Positions 31,139 through 43,322 are shown, numbered from the stretch's first letter. The stretch is DNA of 64,000 bases from Conchocele bisecta (GCA_029237695.1 CM055271.1:33228462-33292461); one strand, 5' to 3'. Notes: generated from the sequence alone by a model not told the origin. A program made the numbers and translations.

Positions 31139-31303
31139 CCACATGTGGAAGACTCGGACCTAGGACCCAATAAATGGCTCATTTGAAAAACGTTACTCCA
31201 TCCACCCGTTTCCGGTGTCTATTGTACGGAAATTGTTTGGTGGGGTAACGGTTTACAAACGAGCCATTTATCAGGTCCTTGGTCCCAGTCTTCCACCTGT
31301 GGT
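31139..31303. mobile_element. Foldback element, CCACATGTGGAAGACTC arms
   Basis: GGAAGACTCGGACCTAGGACCC...AATGGCTC is mirrored by GAGCCATTTATCAGGTCCTTGGTCCCAGTCTTCC. About 165 bp, arms about 45 bp. Confidence 0.8.
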
Positions 31304-31417
31304 AAAGTCCTTGGTGATAACATATTATGTCACGCAAATTTCTATGGGGGCAGCCATTGTCGTGCTGCACCTAAACGGCGAGTACGACCAAGACAATAGT
31401 GCCGTGTGCCAACTTAT

Positions 31418-31998
31418 TATACCCCACAAACAAAGTTTGAGGGGGTATATAGGAGTCAGCTTGTCGGTCGGTCTGTCGGTCTGCCGGTCTGTCGGTCTGT
31501 TGGAAATTCCCTTCCGCTCTATATCTTCTACACCCATGCGTTGATTATCAAATTGCTTGGCACAAATGTTTCTCATGATGAGAAGGTGTGTCGCGATCAA
31601 TAACCACGCACATACGTCCAAGGTCAAGGTCACAGTTGAAGGTCAAAGGTCAAACCTATCGAAATTCACTTCCGCTCTATATCTTCTACACCGATGCATG
31701 GATTATCAAATGGCTTGGCACAAATGTTACTCATGATGAGAAGGTGCGTCGCGATCAATAACCACGCACCTACGTCCAAGGTCAAGGTCACAGTTGAAGG
31801 TCAAAGGTCAAACCTATTGAAATTCCCTTCCGCTCTATATCTTCTACACCGATGCATGGATTATCACACTATGCCCAGGGTCAAGGTCACAGACTTGATG
31901 CGTTTGAAACCTTAACGCTCGGCTAAATGGCTTATAATCAAAAATGCCTCGTTTTCTTTGGCTGCCAGTGGGGGTATTCGTGTGCCGACAGGCCACGT
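31418..31998 (+). repeat. GTCGGTCGGTCTG/AAGGTCAAGGTCA element with about 162-bp internal tandem units
   Basis: Starts CCCCACAAACAAAGTTTGAG like the insertion at 2075. Contains GAAATTCCCTTCCGCTCTAT-type units repeated at about 31505, 31667 and 31815, each with CAAGGTCAAGGTCACAG. Ends GGGGGTATTCGTGTGCCG. Confidence 0.75.
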
Positions 31999-33290
31999 TT
32001 CTAGTTATATTGTGTTTTGGTCCGTCTTGCTTTGTATATAAAACTGTACATATACTATTCTCTAAAGTTTTCACAGTTTTAAGCTCAGTTTATTAGTTAA
32101 ATTTGGGAAAATACGAATCATGACAGTTCGTGCGTATGAATACAGCAGCTATTATCTTTAGGTCTCACGGGACAGTACGTACGGAGCTAGCTACACAAAT
32201 TCGCCTCCGATATGTTATCTACGGCTACAATTTGACCCATTCAAAAATGTCAAAATTTAGTTAACTGTATATTTTATACCTTTAAACAAATAATCTTTGA
32301 TGTAGAGCTAGTAAATTGCCCAACATAATAGAACAGGTAAATCATTTTCCCATGGAATCCATCTTTTCTCTAGTTGTTGTTCAACATTCAATATAACGAA
32401 ATGAAGCTTTCAAATTTACAAGATGTACATGCAAATGTCAGATAAACACCTTGAGACGGTAAAATAACACATTTCTGCATGTGTATGTTCTTTATTAATA
32501 ATTTATTGATACAGCTTTGACAGTTTTATATTGCTAACATATCAAACACGCCAGATAACCGATTGAAAAATTACTCTTCCATGCGCTACATGAAACAGAT
32601 GGGGTTAAACGGCCTATGGACATGTATATCTGACGGTGCTCGCCAGACAGGATAAGTTTGTTTTCTTTGAGCATTCCGGTTTCAACCCAAAGTATGAAAC
32701 ATGCAGACGCCTCCATCTACGCCGACTACAAATGTTCTCACGTTTGTTTGTAATTGTTATATAAATAAAGTTTAAAAGAAATATTAGCATTATGATTACA
32801 TCATACTGATTTTGTGATGTGTTATCTAAAAATACCGGTCATATGGTTATTTAGTTTCAAATGTCATTTACAAGTCGTCCATATGATATTATGAAAATCA
32901 TTTGCAATATGCTCGTTTGTATAAAAATAATCAACAAAATCACTACGTGTTTCCGGCTTGAAGGAAACCGAAAAAACTGACAAATGAACCACTATAAAAA
33001 CAACTGTAAAATTCTGCCACGCATATCCAACATTGAAATATTTGTGAGCCACAATTATTAATGCGTACGGCTATACATAGGACAACTTATTGCAATGACA
33101 CATCGATTTCAAGTGTCAAAATCCGACGTGACGTTGGTAAATTTAAGCGTAACTTTGCGACGTCATTTTCAGGCTTTCATGACGTTGTCATTAAGGCTGG
33201 TTTTCACAGAGCGCGGCCCATATATAAATCAATTAATCAATAAGCCTTGACCAATCAAACTTCCTAATTTTGAGCATGTGCAAACCAAGT
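31999..33290. other. Intronic DNA; holds one arm of a distant inverted repeat
   Basis: Positions 32345-32575 match 42735-42960 in reverse orientation (TTGTTGTTCAACATTCAATA; GCATGTGTATGTTCTTTATT; GACAGTTTTATA). GGCTTTCATGACGTTGTCATT at 33170 recurs near 50695 and 52475. No gene seen. Confidence 0.6.
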
Positions 33291-33377
33291 ACAGTGCAAC
33301 CTCTGTACAACAGCCACCCATGGGAAGACGCAAAACTGGCTGTTGTAGAGAGGTGGCTGTTGTAGGCAAAACCATAT

Positions 33378-33806
33378 GATGTGACAGAACTGGATTCTGA
33401 CGACTTCTTAAATTTTAAATGCCTTTCGCAAGCGATACCAAATATTGACTTTGATGTAGATGCTCAAAAGATAAGGTGGATGAAAATAAAGACCGTGTCA
33501 TTTGATGAAAATAATTATTAAATTATGAATCTGAGATACGATGACTTCACTTCTGCAAGAGTTAATATCGGTGTCAAACGCAGTAACACAAGATCAGCTC
33601 GATCACAACAGCAAAATTCTACCCGAATCAATATTCCACCACTGAAGAAACTGTACTGCGACAGTGAGCCCCCAAAACTGGCATTGGCCAAATACAAGGC
33701 ATTAACCAGGCAAATATCATTCCCAAAGTTCATCATCAATTTTTGTATTCTTTGCCCCACAGGTCGGAAGCTGACAGCGATTCAGATTAATTTACCATGC
33801 ACTTGA
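33378..33806 (+). pseudogene. Unidentified coding remnant, one in-frame stop
   Basis: A single frame is open for about 142 codons except for one TAA near 33519. Protein-like composition, with DSDDFLNFKCLSQAIPNIDF before the stop and LRYDDFTSARVNIGVK after it, followed by a KKLYCDSEPPKLALAKY segment. This looks like a decayed exon, retrocopy or transposon protein. I do not recognise the family. It lies just after a GGCTGTTGTAGAGAGG transposon end remnant (33290-33366). Confidence 0.35.
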
Positions 33807-34067
33807 TGTAGATATGTAAAGGTTTATTGATGGATTTTCTGATTATATCCCCAGCATACAGAGTATGCTGAGGGGCATATACAGTTTTTGTATTTACGCC
33901 CGTTCGTCCATCCGTCCGTCCTTAGTAAAATGTGCATTTTCGGGTACGCAATATCTCTGCAAATGCCAATAGTAAGTCGGTTGGACTTGTAACTTCATAT
34001 ACGTCTTTATCACACCCATGGGTCTTTCATGCCAAATTTCGAGGGTACAATCACATGGATCAGATCT

Positions 34068-34373
34068 GTAGCCTATTTCATCAACATTGCAAAGTATACT
34101 TTACTAGCAAAGTATACTTTGAGGGAGTAATCATTTATTTTTCCTGAAATGCATTATTTCATATAGAACTAACAAATGCATGTATTTCATGATTAAAAGT
34201 ATGCAGAATTATTATACTGAATGTATTACATTATCACAGCCATAATGGCTGTGATAATGTAATAAATTCAGTATAATAAAAATTAATAAATTTTTCAAAA
34301 AAAATGAAAATTTCTCCCTCAAAGTATACTTTGCTACTAAAGTATACTTTGCAATGTTGATGAAATAGGCTAC
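34068..34373. mobile_element. Complete family A foldback MITE, 306 bp
   Basis: Both ends carry GTAGCCTATTTCATCAACAT plus paired AAAGTATACTTT palindromes, oriented as inverted repeats of about 65 bp. The centre is a hairpin with arms of about 32 bp (ATTACATTATCACAGCCA/TGGCTGTGATAATGTAAT). Reference copy for 1-169, 1977-2963 and 59515-59690. Confidence 0.85.
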
Positions 34374-34819
34374 TGATGTCAGCCGGGGTATCTATGAGCC
34401 CCTGCTCACTTAGTCTAGTGTTAAAAATACACAATATTGACGTTTTCATTTTGTAGTATTTCCACACCACTGGTCTGTCGGATGAGACTGTAAACTGTGG
34501 TCCCGTCTCAATATGACCTTAGCCATTTCTTTGATGTTAAACTTCCACTTTACATTCTTTGTCATATTTAACATTTCATATTTTGCTTGATATATTTATA
34601 TTAGATGGTTTCAGTTGTAAACATCTTGCAAGTTATGCTACATTATCATCACTAAACGTCTTGTTTTGATTCTGGAGATTCTCATACATGTATATCAATG
34701 TTGAATAAATAAAATAACGTATAAACACAGTTATGTTATCATTACACATCTCCAATAAAATGTCTCATTGTGGCAAATACTTTGGAACAAAGCTTGTCTA
34801 ACTTTAGATGGACTACTGT
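34374..34819. other. Intronic DNA, nothing recognised
   Basis: AT-rich. ACTGGTCTGTCGGATGAGACTG...GTCCCGTCTCAATATGACC at 34470-34525 resembles the body of the SINE at 60325-60370. Confidence 0.4.
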
Positions 34820-34990
34820 TGCACTGATCATTTCACTGCGAAACTAGTCTAAGTTGAATTGAACTAATTTTGCGCTGAAAATTTCTGTGCGAAACTAGTC
34901 TAAGTTGAATTGAACTAATTTTGCGCTGATAATTTCAGTGCGAAACTAGTCCAAGTTGAGATGAACTAGTTTTGTACTGAAAATTTCAGC
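34820..34990 (+). repeat. 51-bp tandem repeat, three units
   Basis: GCGAAACTAGTC(T/C)AAGTTGA starts at 34838, 34889 and 34940. Confidence 0.85.
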
Positions 34991-35715
34991 GCGCAATAAG
35001 TCTAACACTTCAAATACATATTTTCAATTATTTTTTTAAAATTTAAAGTTGATATTTTAATTTCATATATAATATATACCAACACTCTCAATTTTCAAAT
35101 CTCTAAGTCCCAGTAGTTATTGAAATAATCAGTTTTTTCCTTCTCCTGAAAAGTTTTCAAAAACCTAGTTAGACTAGTGTTGCGCCAAGCCCTCGATGTG
35201 GAGTAATACATGAAACATGTTCATACAGTAGCAAAAGACAGAAGTGGTTACCTGCAATGGTATGAGAACAAATTTACAAACACATGTAAATTCTAACTGG
35301 TCTCTCTGGCGTCTCACGGCGGAATGCGCCGCGATCTCGTAGATCGCGCCCGAAATTCAAATCCGAACGAGATTCTACGAGACGTCGGTCAGAACAATAA
35401 AATTGCCCCAGGCACCACATACGGCCATAAATAGCGAAAAGTAAACAGTGTAAATACTACATGTATTATGTGTTTATAATATATATATGGGTTATAGAAT
35501 AGGTGAGGTATAGAATATTATGGGATGGATAGTATATGGGAGCTATAGGTCTATATTGGATATTATCGGGTATGTTTGGAGAGTGTTTTTGGGTTGGGAG
35601 AAGTAAATATCACGTGGTCTAAAACAATAAAACAACTCCGGTTACATTTCCTTTAATTATTTTAAATGTTTACTGAAAAAGAAAGACAAAATATCTCGCT
35701 TTCGGTCAGTTTCGC
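34991..35715. other. Intronic DNA, nothing recognised
   Basis: Contains a GATCTCGTAGATCGCG palindrome (35333) and purine-rich ATAGGTGAGGTATAG tracts (35500). No gene. Confidence 0.4.
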
Positions 35716-35719
35716 CGTG

Positions 35720-36330
35720 AAACCATGTTTAACCCATTACCGGTACATGTGGAATATTTTGTTTTTATTTTTGTTATTTCTCGATGAAAGTATATGTTGC
35801 GAAAACTAATTTGAACCGTCTTGATGAGACAGTTCAAATGGTGGTCGCGACATATACTTCTAAGCACACTTAACCCTTAGACCGCTATGTTATTTGTTTT
35901 GTCGTCTGCTGTTTATTTTCTATTTTCCATTTTTATCATCAAAAACAAGCTTTGGCAGCAATTTATAATAATTTACAACATGCTTTGACAGCACTTCAGA
36001 ATCATTTCCATTGGAAATGATTCTGAAGTGCTGTCAAACGATGTTATTATTGAGAAATAAGGCAAGAAATAAAAGCAACATCAGACGACAATTGTTGTGA
36101 GTAGCGGTCTAAGGGTTAATTATTTTAAATGTTTACTGAAGAAAAAAAAGAAAAAATATCTCGCTTTCAGTCAGTTTCACCTTGAAACCATGTTTAAACC
36201 ATTACATTCGGAATACACCTACGGGTATGAATTTTTAAAAATATTTTGTTTTTATTTTGTTATTTCTCAATGAAAGAATATGTTGCGACCACTCATTTGA
36301 ACCGTCTCATCAAGTACCCTTACTACGCTG
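35720..36330. repeat. Interleaved family D and family E foldback MITEs
   Basis: The family D hairpin core (GAACCGTC...GACAGTTC) lies at 35770-35865. A family E element (GTCGTCTGCTGTTTAT...TTCCATTGGAAATGATTCTG...GCGGTCTAAGGGTTAA) covers 35874-36120. A second family D left half covers 36170-36320. Confidence 0.75.
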
Positions 36331-36700
36331 AATTAAATTTTTCCGTCTGCTGTAAATGTTTTATTTTCAATATTTCTCGACAAAAACCTCTTAATGTGGG
36401 AAAAAGTTCAAAATTGTGAAGGTCAAAAGGTGAAGGTCATATTAAGGGCAGCATGGATGTTTGGCATTTGTGCACAAGTATAATGTTGACGTATTGAAAT
36501 ATTATAGTGATCCTTCAAGGGATATAGAAGATATGACGGAATTGAGAAACTCTGGCAAACTTCTTAAAGTGGCTGTGTCTCAGATTGTACCTCCCCAAAT
36601 AAACATTTCACAAAAAGCACTTGAAATGTATCACTGGATATTGTATGAATACAGACACAACTTGTTCTTGGCCATATTATGTTTGCAGAAAATCCTAAAT
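36331..36700. other. Intronic DNA with an unassigned open frame
   Basis: The frame from 36461 (YSDPSRDIEDMTELRNSGK) looks protein-like for about 70 codons before running into the family D hairpin. No family recognised and no support beyond openness. Confidence 0.25.
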
Positions 36701-36718
36701 ATTTTCCGTCTATGCGCT

Positions 36719-36875
36719 CAGAAGTATATGTCGCGACCCTCATTTGAACCGTCTCGTCGAGACGGTTCACATGAGTGGTCACAACATATACTTTCATTGA
36801 GAAATAAAAAAATAAAAATAAAATGTTTAAACAAAATTCATACCCGTAAAGATGTATTCCGCATGTAGTGGGTTA
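36719..36875. repeat. Family D foldback MITE, hairpin and right arm
   Basis: GAACCGTCTCGTCGAGACGGTTC core with AGTATATGTCGCGACC / GGTCACAACATATACTTTC arms. Ends GTATTCCGCATGTAGTGGGT. Confidence 0.8.
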
Positions 36876-36934
36876 AGCAGGAATTCATTGTTACAATGTG
36901 TGTACCATCCTAGAATATATTGTATATCATATAC

Positions 36935-39900
36935 AGTGGAGCCTCTCTAAACCGGACACCGCGGGAGGTCCCCAGTGTATACAGTGGAACCTCTCTAAAC
37001 CGGACGTGTACCTCTCTAAACCGGACACCCCGGGAGGTCCCCAGTGCATACAGTGGAAACTCTCTAGACTGGACTCCCTGGGAGGTCCCCAGTGTATACA
37101 GTGTAACCTCTCTAGACTGGACTCCCTGGGAGGTCCCCAGTGTATACAGTGGAAACTCTCTAGACTGGACACAATGGGAGGCCCCCAGTGTATACAGTGG
37201 AAACTCTCTAGACTGGACACCCTGGGAGGTCCCCAGTGTATACAGTGTAACCTCTCTAGACTGGACTCCCTGGGAGGTCCCCAGTGTATACAGTGGAACC
37301 TCTCTAGACTGGACACAATGGGAGGTCCCCAGTGTATACAGTGGAACCTCTCTAGACTGGACACAATGGGAGGTCCCCAGTGTATACAGTGTAACCTCTC
37401 TAGACTGGACTCCCTGGGAGGCCCCCAGTGTATGCAGTGGAACCTCTCTAGACTGGACACAATGGGAGGTCCCCAGTGTATACAGTGGAACCTCTCTAGA
37501 CTGGACTCCCTGGGAGGTCCCCAGTGTATACAGTGGAACCTCTCTAGACTGGACACCCTGGGAGGTCCCCAGTGTATACAGTGGAAACTCTCTAGACTGG
37601 ACACAATGGGAGGTCCCCAGTGTATACAGTGGAACCTCTCTAGACTGGACACACTGGGAGGTCCCCAGTGTATACAGTGTAACCTCTCTAGACTGGACTC
37701 CCTGGGAGGGCCCCAGTGTATACAGTGTAACCTCTCTAGACTGGACACACTGGGAGGTCCCCAGTGTATACAGTGGAACCTCTCTAGACTGGACTCCATG
37801 GGAGGTCCCCAGTGTATACAGTGTAACCTCTCTAGACTGGACTCCCTGGGAGTGTATACAGTGTAACCTCTCTAGACTGGACTCCCTGGGAGGTCCCCAG
37901 TGTATACAGTGGAAGTGGAACCTCTCTAGACTGGACTCCCTGGGAGGTCCCCAGTGTATACAGTGGAACCTCTCTAGACTGGACTCCCTGGGAGGTCCCC
38001 AGTGTATACAGTGTAACCTCTCTAGACTGGACTCCCTGGGAGGTCCCCAGTGTATACAGTGGAACCTCTCTAGACTGGACTCCCTGGGAGGTCCCCAGTG
38101 TATACAGTGTAACCCTCTAGACTGGACACAATGGAGGGGTCCCCATGTATACAGTGTAACTCTACTGGACACAATGGGGCCCCGTGTATACATGGTAACC
38201 TCTCTAGACTGGACCCCCTGGGAGGTCCCCATGTATACATGGAACCTCTCTAGACTGGACTCCCCTGGGAGGTCCCCAGTGTATACAGTGTAACCTCTCT
38301 ATACTGGACTCCCTCCCCAGTGTATCATGTACTCAGACTGGACACCCTGGGAGGTCCCCAGTGTATACAGGTCACCTCAGGTGTACCCTACAGTGACTCT
38401 CTGACTGGACACCCTGGAGGTCATGTATACAGTGGGAAAACTCTCTAGACTGGACACCCCTGGGAGGTCCCCCATGTATACAGTGGACTCCCTCCCCTAG
38501 TAACTCTCTAGACTGGACACTGGGAGGTCCCCCAGTGTATACAGTGGTACCTCTGCAGGACACCCACCCCAATGGAGTCCCCAGTATACATGTAACTCTC
38601 TAGACTGGACACAATGGAGGTCCCCAGTGTATACAGTGGAACCTCTCTAGACTGGGATCCCGTGGGAGGTCCCCATGTATACATGGAACCTCTCTAGAAC
38701 TGGACTCTGGGAGGTCCCCCCAGTGTATACAGTGTAACCTCTCTAGACTGGACCCCTGGGAGGTCCCCAGTGTATACAGGTGGAAACTCTAGACCTGGAC
38801 CACTGGGAGGTCCCCAGTAATACAGTGGAAACTCCTAGACGGACACCCTGGGGAGGTCCCCAGTTACAGTGGTACCTCTCTAGACTGGACTCTGGGAGGT
38901 CCCCCCAGTGGTATACAGGAAAACTCTCTAGACTGGACACCCTGGAGTCAATTGTATACAGTGTACCAACTCTAGACTGGACTCCCTGGGAGGTCCCCAG
39001 TGTAATACAGTGTAACCTCTCTAGACTGGACTCCCTGGGAGGTCCCCCAGTGTATACAGTGGAACTCTCTAGACTGGACCCAATGGGAGGACCCCAGTGT
39101 ATAGTGTAACCTCTCTACTGGACTCCCTGGGAGGTCCCCAGTGTATACAGTGTAACCTCTCTAGACTGGACACAAGGTCCCCAGTGTATACAGTGGAAAT
39201 CTCTTAGATGGACATGGGAGGCCCCTCCCCAGTGTATACAGTAACCTCTCTAGACTGGACACCCTGGGAGGTCCCCAGTGTATACAATGGAACCAATCTC
39301 TAGACTGGACTCCCTGGGAGGTCCCCATGTATACAGTGTAACCTCTCTAAACTGGACACTGGGAGTCCCCAGTGTATACAGTGGAACCTCTCTAGACTGG
39401 ACACCCTGGGAGGTCCCCAGTGTATACAGTGTACCTCTCTAGGACTGGACCCTCCCTGGGAGTCCCCTGGGAGGTCCCCAGTGTACAGTGAACCTCTCTA
39501 GACTGGACACCCTGGGAGGTCCCAAAGTGTATACAGTGGAACCACTTAGATGGACTCCCTGGGAGGTCCCCAGTGTATACAGTGTAACCTCTCTAGACGG
39601 ACTCCCTGGGAGGTCCCAGTGTATACAGTGAACCTCTCTAGGACTGGACAACCTGGGAGGTCCCCAGTGTATACAGTGTAACCTCTCTAGACTGGACTCC
39701 CTGGGAGGTCCCCAGTGTATACAGTGAACCTCTCTAGACTGGACACATGGGAGGTCCCCAGTGTATACAGGTACTAACCCTCTACAGACATGGACACAAT
39801 GGAGGCCCCCAGTGTATACAGTGGACCTCTCTAGACTCTAGGACTGACATGATCCGGGAGGTCCCCAGTGTATACAGTGTAAACCTCTCTACTGGACACT

Positions 39901-41165
39901 GGGAGGTCCCCATGTATACAGTGTAACCCTCTAGACTGGACTCCCTGGGAGTCAGTATACAGTGGAACCTCTCACCCAGGGAGGTCCCCAGTGTACAGTG
40001 TAACTCCTCCCTGGGAGGTCAGTGTATACAGTGGAACCTCTCTAGACTGGACAACCCCTGGGAGGTCCCCAGTGTATACAGTGTAACCTCTCTAGACTGG
40101 TACACATGGGAGACCCCCCAGTGTATACAGTGGTAAACCTCTCTAGGACTGGACACATGGGAGGTCCCCAGTGTATACAGTGTAACCTCTCTAGACTGGA
40201 CCCCTGGGAGGTCCCCATGTATACAGTGTAACCTCTCTAGACTGGACTCCCTGGGAGGTCCCCAGTGTATACAGTGGAACCTCTCTAGACTGGACACCCT
40301 GGGAGGTCCCCAGTGTATACAGTGTAACCTCTCTAGACTGGACACACTGGGAGGTCCCCAGTGTATACAGTGTAAACCTCTCTAGACTGGACACAATGGG
40401 AGGTCCCCAGTGTATACAGTGTAACCTCTCTAGACTGGACACAATGGGAGGTCCCCAGTGTATACAGTGGAACCTCTCTAGACTGGACACAATGGGAGGT
40501 CCCCAGTGTATACCAGTGGAACCTCTCTAGACTGACACACTGGGAGGTCCCCAGTGTATACAGTGGAACCTCTCTAGACTGGACACCCTGGGAGGGCCCC
40601 AGTGTATACAGTGTAACATCTCTAGACTGGACACCCTGGGAGGTCCCCAGTGTATACAGTGTAACCTCTCTAGCTGGACTCCCTGGGAGTGGTACCCAGT
40701 GTATACAGTGGAACCTCTCTAGACTGGACACCCTGGGAGGTCCCCAGTGAAATACAGTGTACCTATCTAGACTGGACACATCGGGTGGGAGGTCCCCAGT
40801 GTATGCAGTGGAAAACCTCTTAGACGGGACACCTGGGAGGTCCCAGTGTATACAGTTAACCTCTCTAGACTGGTACACTGGGAGGGTTCCCAGTGTATAC
40901 AGTGTAACTTCTCGACTGGACACACTGGGAGGGACCCCAGTGTATACAGTGTAAACTCTCTAGACTGGACACAACTGGAGGACCCCGTGTTAAACAGTGT
41001 AACCTCTCTAGACTGGACTCCTCGGGAGGTCCCCAGCCCCAAGTGTATACAGTGTAACCTCTCTAGACTGGACTCACTGGGAGGTCCCCAGTGTATACAG
41101 TGTAACCTCTCTAGACTGGACACCCTGGCAGGTCCCCAGGGTGTACGGTTTAGAGAGGCTCCACT
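36935..41165 (+). repeat. 48-bp satellite array, about 4.2 kb
   Basis: Unit TATACAGTGGAACCTCTCTA + GACTGGACACCCTGGGAG + GTCCCCAGTG, 48 bp (16 codons), so several frames stay open for hundreds of residues without coding. First units read CTCTAAACCGGACACC. The last piece (41138-41168) is an inverted end, GTACGGTTTAGAGAGGCTCC. Between about 38100 and 41000 many units carry single-base indels. Confidence 0.95.
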
Positions 41166-41318
41166 GTTAACCAGGCATTTGAGCATGTCTAGACAGTTTT
41201 CCGTGGCTTGCAAGCATGAACAGACACTATCAAAGAAAATGCATGACAATACACCTATACAATTTAACGGACGGAGATTTGATCGGTATCGTGTTTAGAG
41301 GTTCTACCATAATACGCT

Positions 41319-41571
41319 CTTAACCCTTACACCGCTACTCACAACAATTGTCGTCTGTTGTTGCTTTTATATCTTGCCTTATTTCTCAATAAAAACATGG
41401 TTTGACAGCACTTCAGAATCATTTCCAATGGAAATGATTCTGAAGTGCTGTCAAAGCATGTTGTAAATTATTCTAAAGTGCTGTCAAAGCATGTTTTTGA
41501 TGATAACAATGGGAAATAGAAAATAAACAGCAGACAACAACAAAAATAAGATCGCGGTCTAAGGGTTAATT
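41319..41571. mobile_element. Complete family E foldback MITE
   Basis: Ends TTAACCCTTACACCGCT and GCGGTCTAAGGGTTAA are inverted. The core is a long palindrome around AATCATTTCCAATGGAAATG with GACAGCACTTCAG arms. It lies just upstream of exon 2. Confidence 0.85.
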
Positions 41572-41589
41572 AATATTCTCTATTTCTAG

Positions 41590-41638
41590 GGAAGCCGTTG
41601 AAGCATGATCCCAAGTTCACAGGCCCAATAAAACGAAG
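41590..41638 (+). CDS. SLC44A: SLC44A-type gene, exon 2
   Basis: A 49-bp exon between TTTCTAG and GTGAGT. It encodes (G)KPLKHDPKFTGPIKR(R), the hallmark segment of CTL proteins just before TM1. It enters in phase 1 from exon 1 and leaves with AG to be completed by the G of exon 3. The K.DP.F.GPI spacing is diagnostic of the family. The lysine-rich stretch stays in the cytoplasm. Confidence 0.9.
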
Positions 41639-41647
41639 GTGAGTACA

Positions 41648-41983
41648 GAGCTCCAGATAAGTATTGTATCTGAAGAGTATTTACCCCCATATATCAAATG
41701 TGTTGCATGTTTTACGTTTACAATTGTATTATTGATTTTCTTCCTTATTAAAAATTGGGAACAAATGCTAAACATAAATCATTTATTTGAGCCGCAAAAC
41801 ACTGTTTGCTTTTCACAGCTCAACTAAGTAAATTTTAAACTTAATTACAGCATTTTCACGACTCAATTTGAAAATCAATGCGCATTTTCACATTGCTGTG
41901 AGTATTTTGTACTACCACTTTTGATAATAAATGCATCTACTGCAATATATACGCCAATACGCACCTTATCTAGAGCTCTGTGA
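41648..41983. mobile_element. Family F MITE in intron 2
   Basis: CAGAGCTCCAGATAAG...CTTATCTAGAGCTCTG inverted ends, 10 bp after the exon 2 donor. AT-rich interior. Confidence 0.75.
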
Positions 41984-42700
41984 GTTGTAACACAGGTGAT
42001 GCCTCAATGACTCGATATCTCACACTAAATCAACTTACTTAGAAAACTACGGTAATTCCTTGTTCCCTGAAATCAAAACCTACTATTCTCTATATATTTT
42101 CCTTATTTCTGAACCAAAATATATGTTGTGACCACTCATTTGAAAACTAGAGAAAAGTCAATGGGGCATCATCACAATATACCCACCTTTCCAAATTTCA
42201 AAGTCTGATATGGGAAGATAATCTCTGAGTCGGGAATCAAATCAAGAATCAAAAATCACTTTGTGCACCTACACACCATAAGGAAGCCACATACCAAATA
42301 TGAAATCATTACAGTTTAAACTTTTACTTAGAAAGCAAAAATTACAGAATTCTAAAGTCCAAAATGAGGAGATGGTCCGTGACACGGGGTTCGAATGAAA
42401 TATAAAAATCAAAGTACTGAAAGTACTGAAATATGTTATCTCCACAAAAACTGATCGGTGTGTTGGGTAAGTTAACTTTGTGAAACACACTGGTGTAACT
42501 TGCAGGGTCAGTACCTAAATATATAGAAAATCGTCCACCCCCTTTTACTGCTACATGTAGCTCTGTACTATGTAAAACACACTGGTGTAACTTGCATGGT
42601 CGTGGAGAAGAATTCATATAAGCTTGTTCAAGCTTGTTTTCCAATCCACACACTATTTAATGCTTGTATCATACCATGTATTCTTCCTTTACATGACTTA
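41984..42700. other. Intron 2 DNA with a local duplication
   Basis: ACACACTGGTGTAACTTGCA occurs twice (42484 and 42568). No gene seen. Confidence 0.5.
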
Positions 42701-42734
42701 TAACTTAATAAATATTGTTTAAACTAATGTAACG

Positions 42735-43040
42735 CATGGAAAAGTGATTTTTGCAAACGGTTATCCGACGTGTTTGATATGTTAGCGCTATAAAACTGTC
42801 AAAGCTGTATCAACACATTATTAATAAAGAACATACACATGCAGAAATTGGTTATTTTACAGTGTCAAGGTGTTTATCTGACATTTACATGTATATCTTG
42901 TAAATTTGAAAGCTTAATTTCGTTATTGAATGTTGAACAACAACTATATAGAGAAAAGCTTGCAAAAAGTGCAGATCCAGATGAGCCGGCTCGTAACGAG
43001 CCGTCTCATCAGGATTTGCACTGTTTGCAAATAATTTTCG
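42735..43040. repeat. Inverted partner of 32345-32575, ending in a family G hairpin
   Basis: The first part is the reverse complement of 32345-32575. Then a palindrome, GATGAGCCGGCTCGTAACGA + GCCGTCTCATC (42978-43010), flanked by GCAGATCC and GGATTTGCA. The same family G hairpin occurs at 44573, 47743 and 52979. Confidence 0.75.
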
Positions 43041-43111
43041 TATTTTATCTCCTTACTATATCTGGCTGAGAGTTGTCACCTCTTTTGTGTTACGACATTT
43101 TAGCATGACTA

Positions 43112-43322
43112 CAATGAAACCTGTCTAAACTGGACACCCTGTGAGGTCCCCAGGTTGTCCGGCTTAGAGAGTTTTCACTGTAAATCAGGCATATGATCAT
43201 TCTGAGCCGTAGCTGTGTGATCACAAACTGACATTATCACCTGAGATAAATGACCTAGAAACTCATCAAACATGAGATCACATGTGTTTTCTTGGTGTCC
43301 GGTTTAGAGAGGTTCCACTGTA
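43112..43322. mobile_element. MITE with AACCTCTCTAAAC-type ends, related to the 48-bp satellite
   Basis: The left end GAAACCTGTCTAAACTGGAC + ACCCTGTGAGGTCCCC and the right end GGTGTCCGGTTTAGAGAGG + TTCCACTGTAT are inverted. The left end is essentially a satellite unit. Confidence 0.75.

Noticed and set aside
36898..38293. Very long ORFs on both strands (up to 457 codons)
   Set aside because: They lie in a 48-bp (16-codon) tandem repeat that is open in several frames at once. The proteins are simple repeats.
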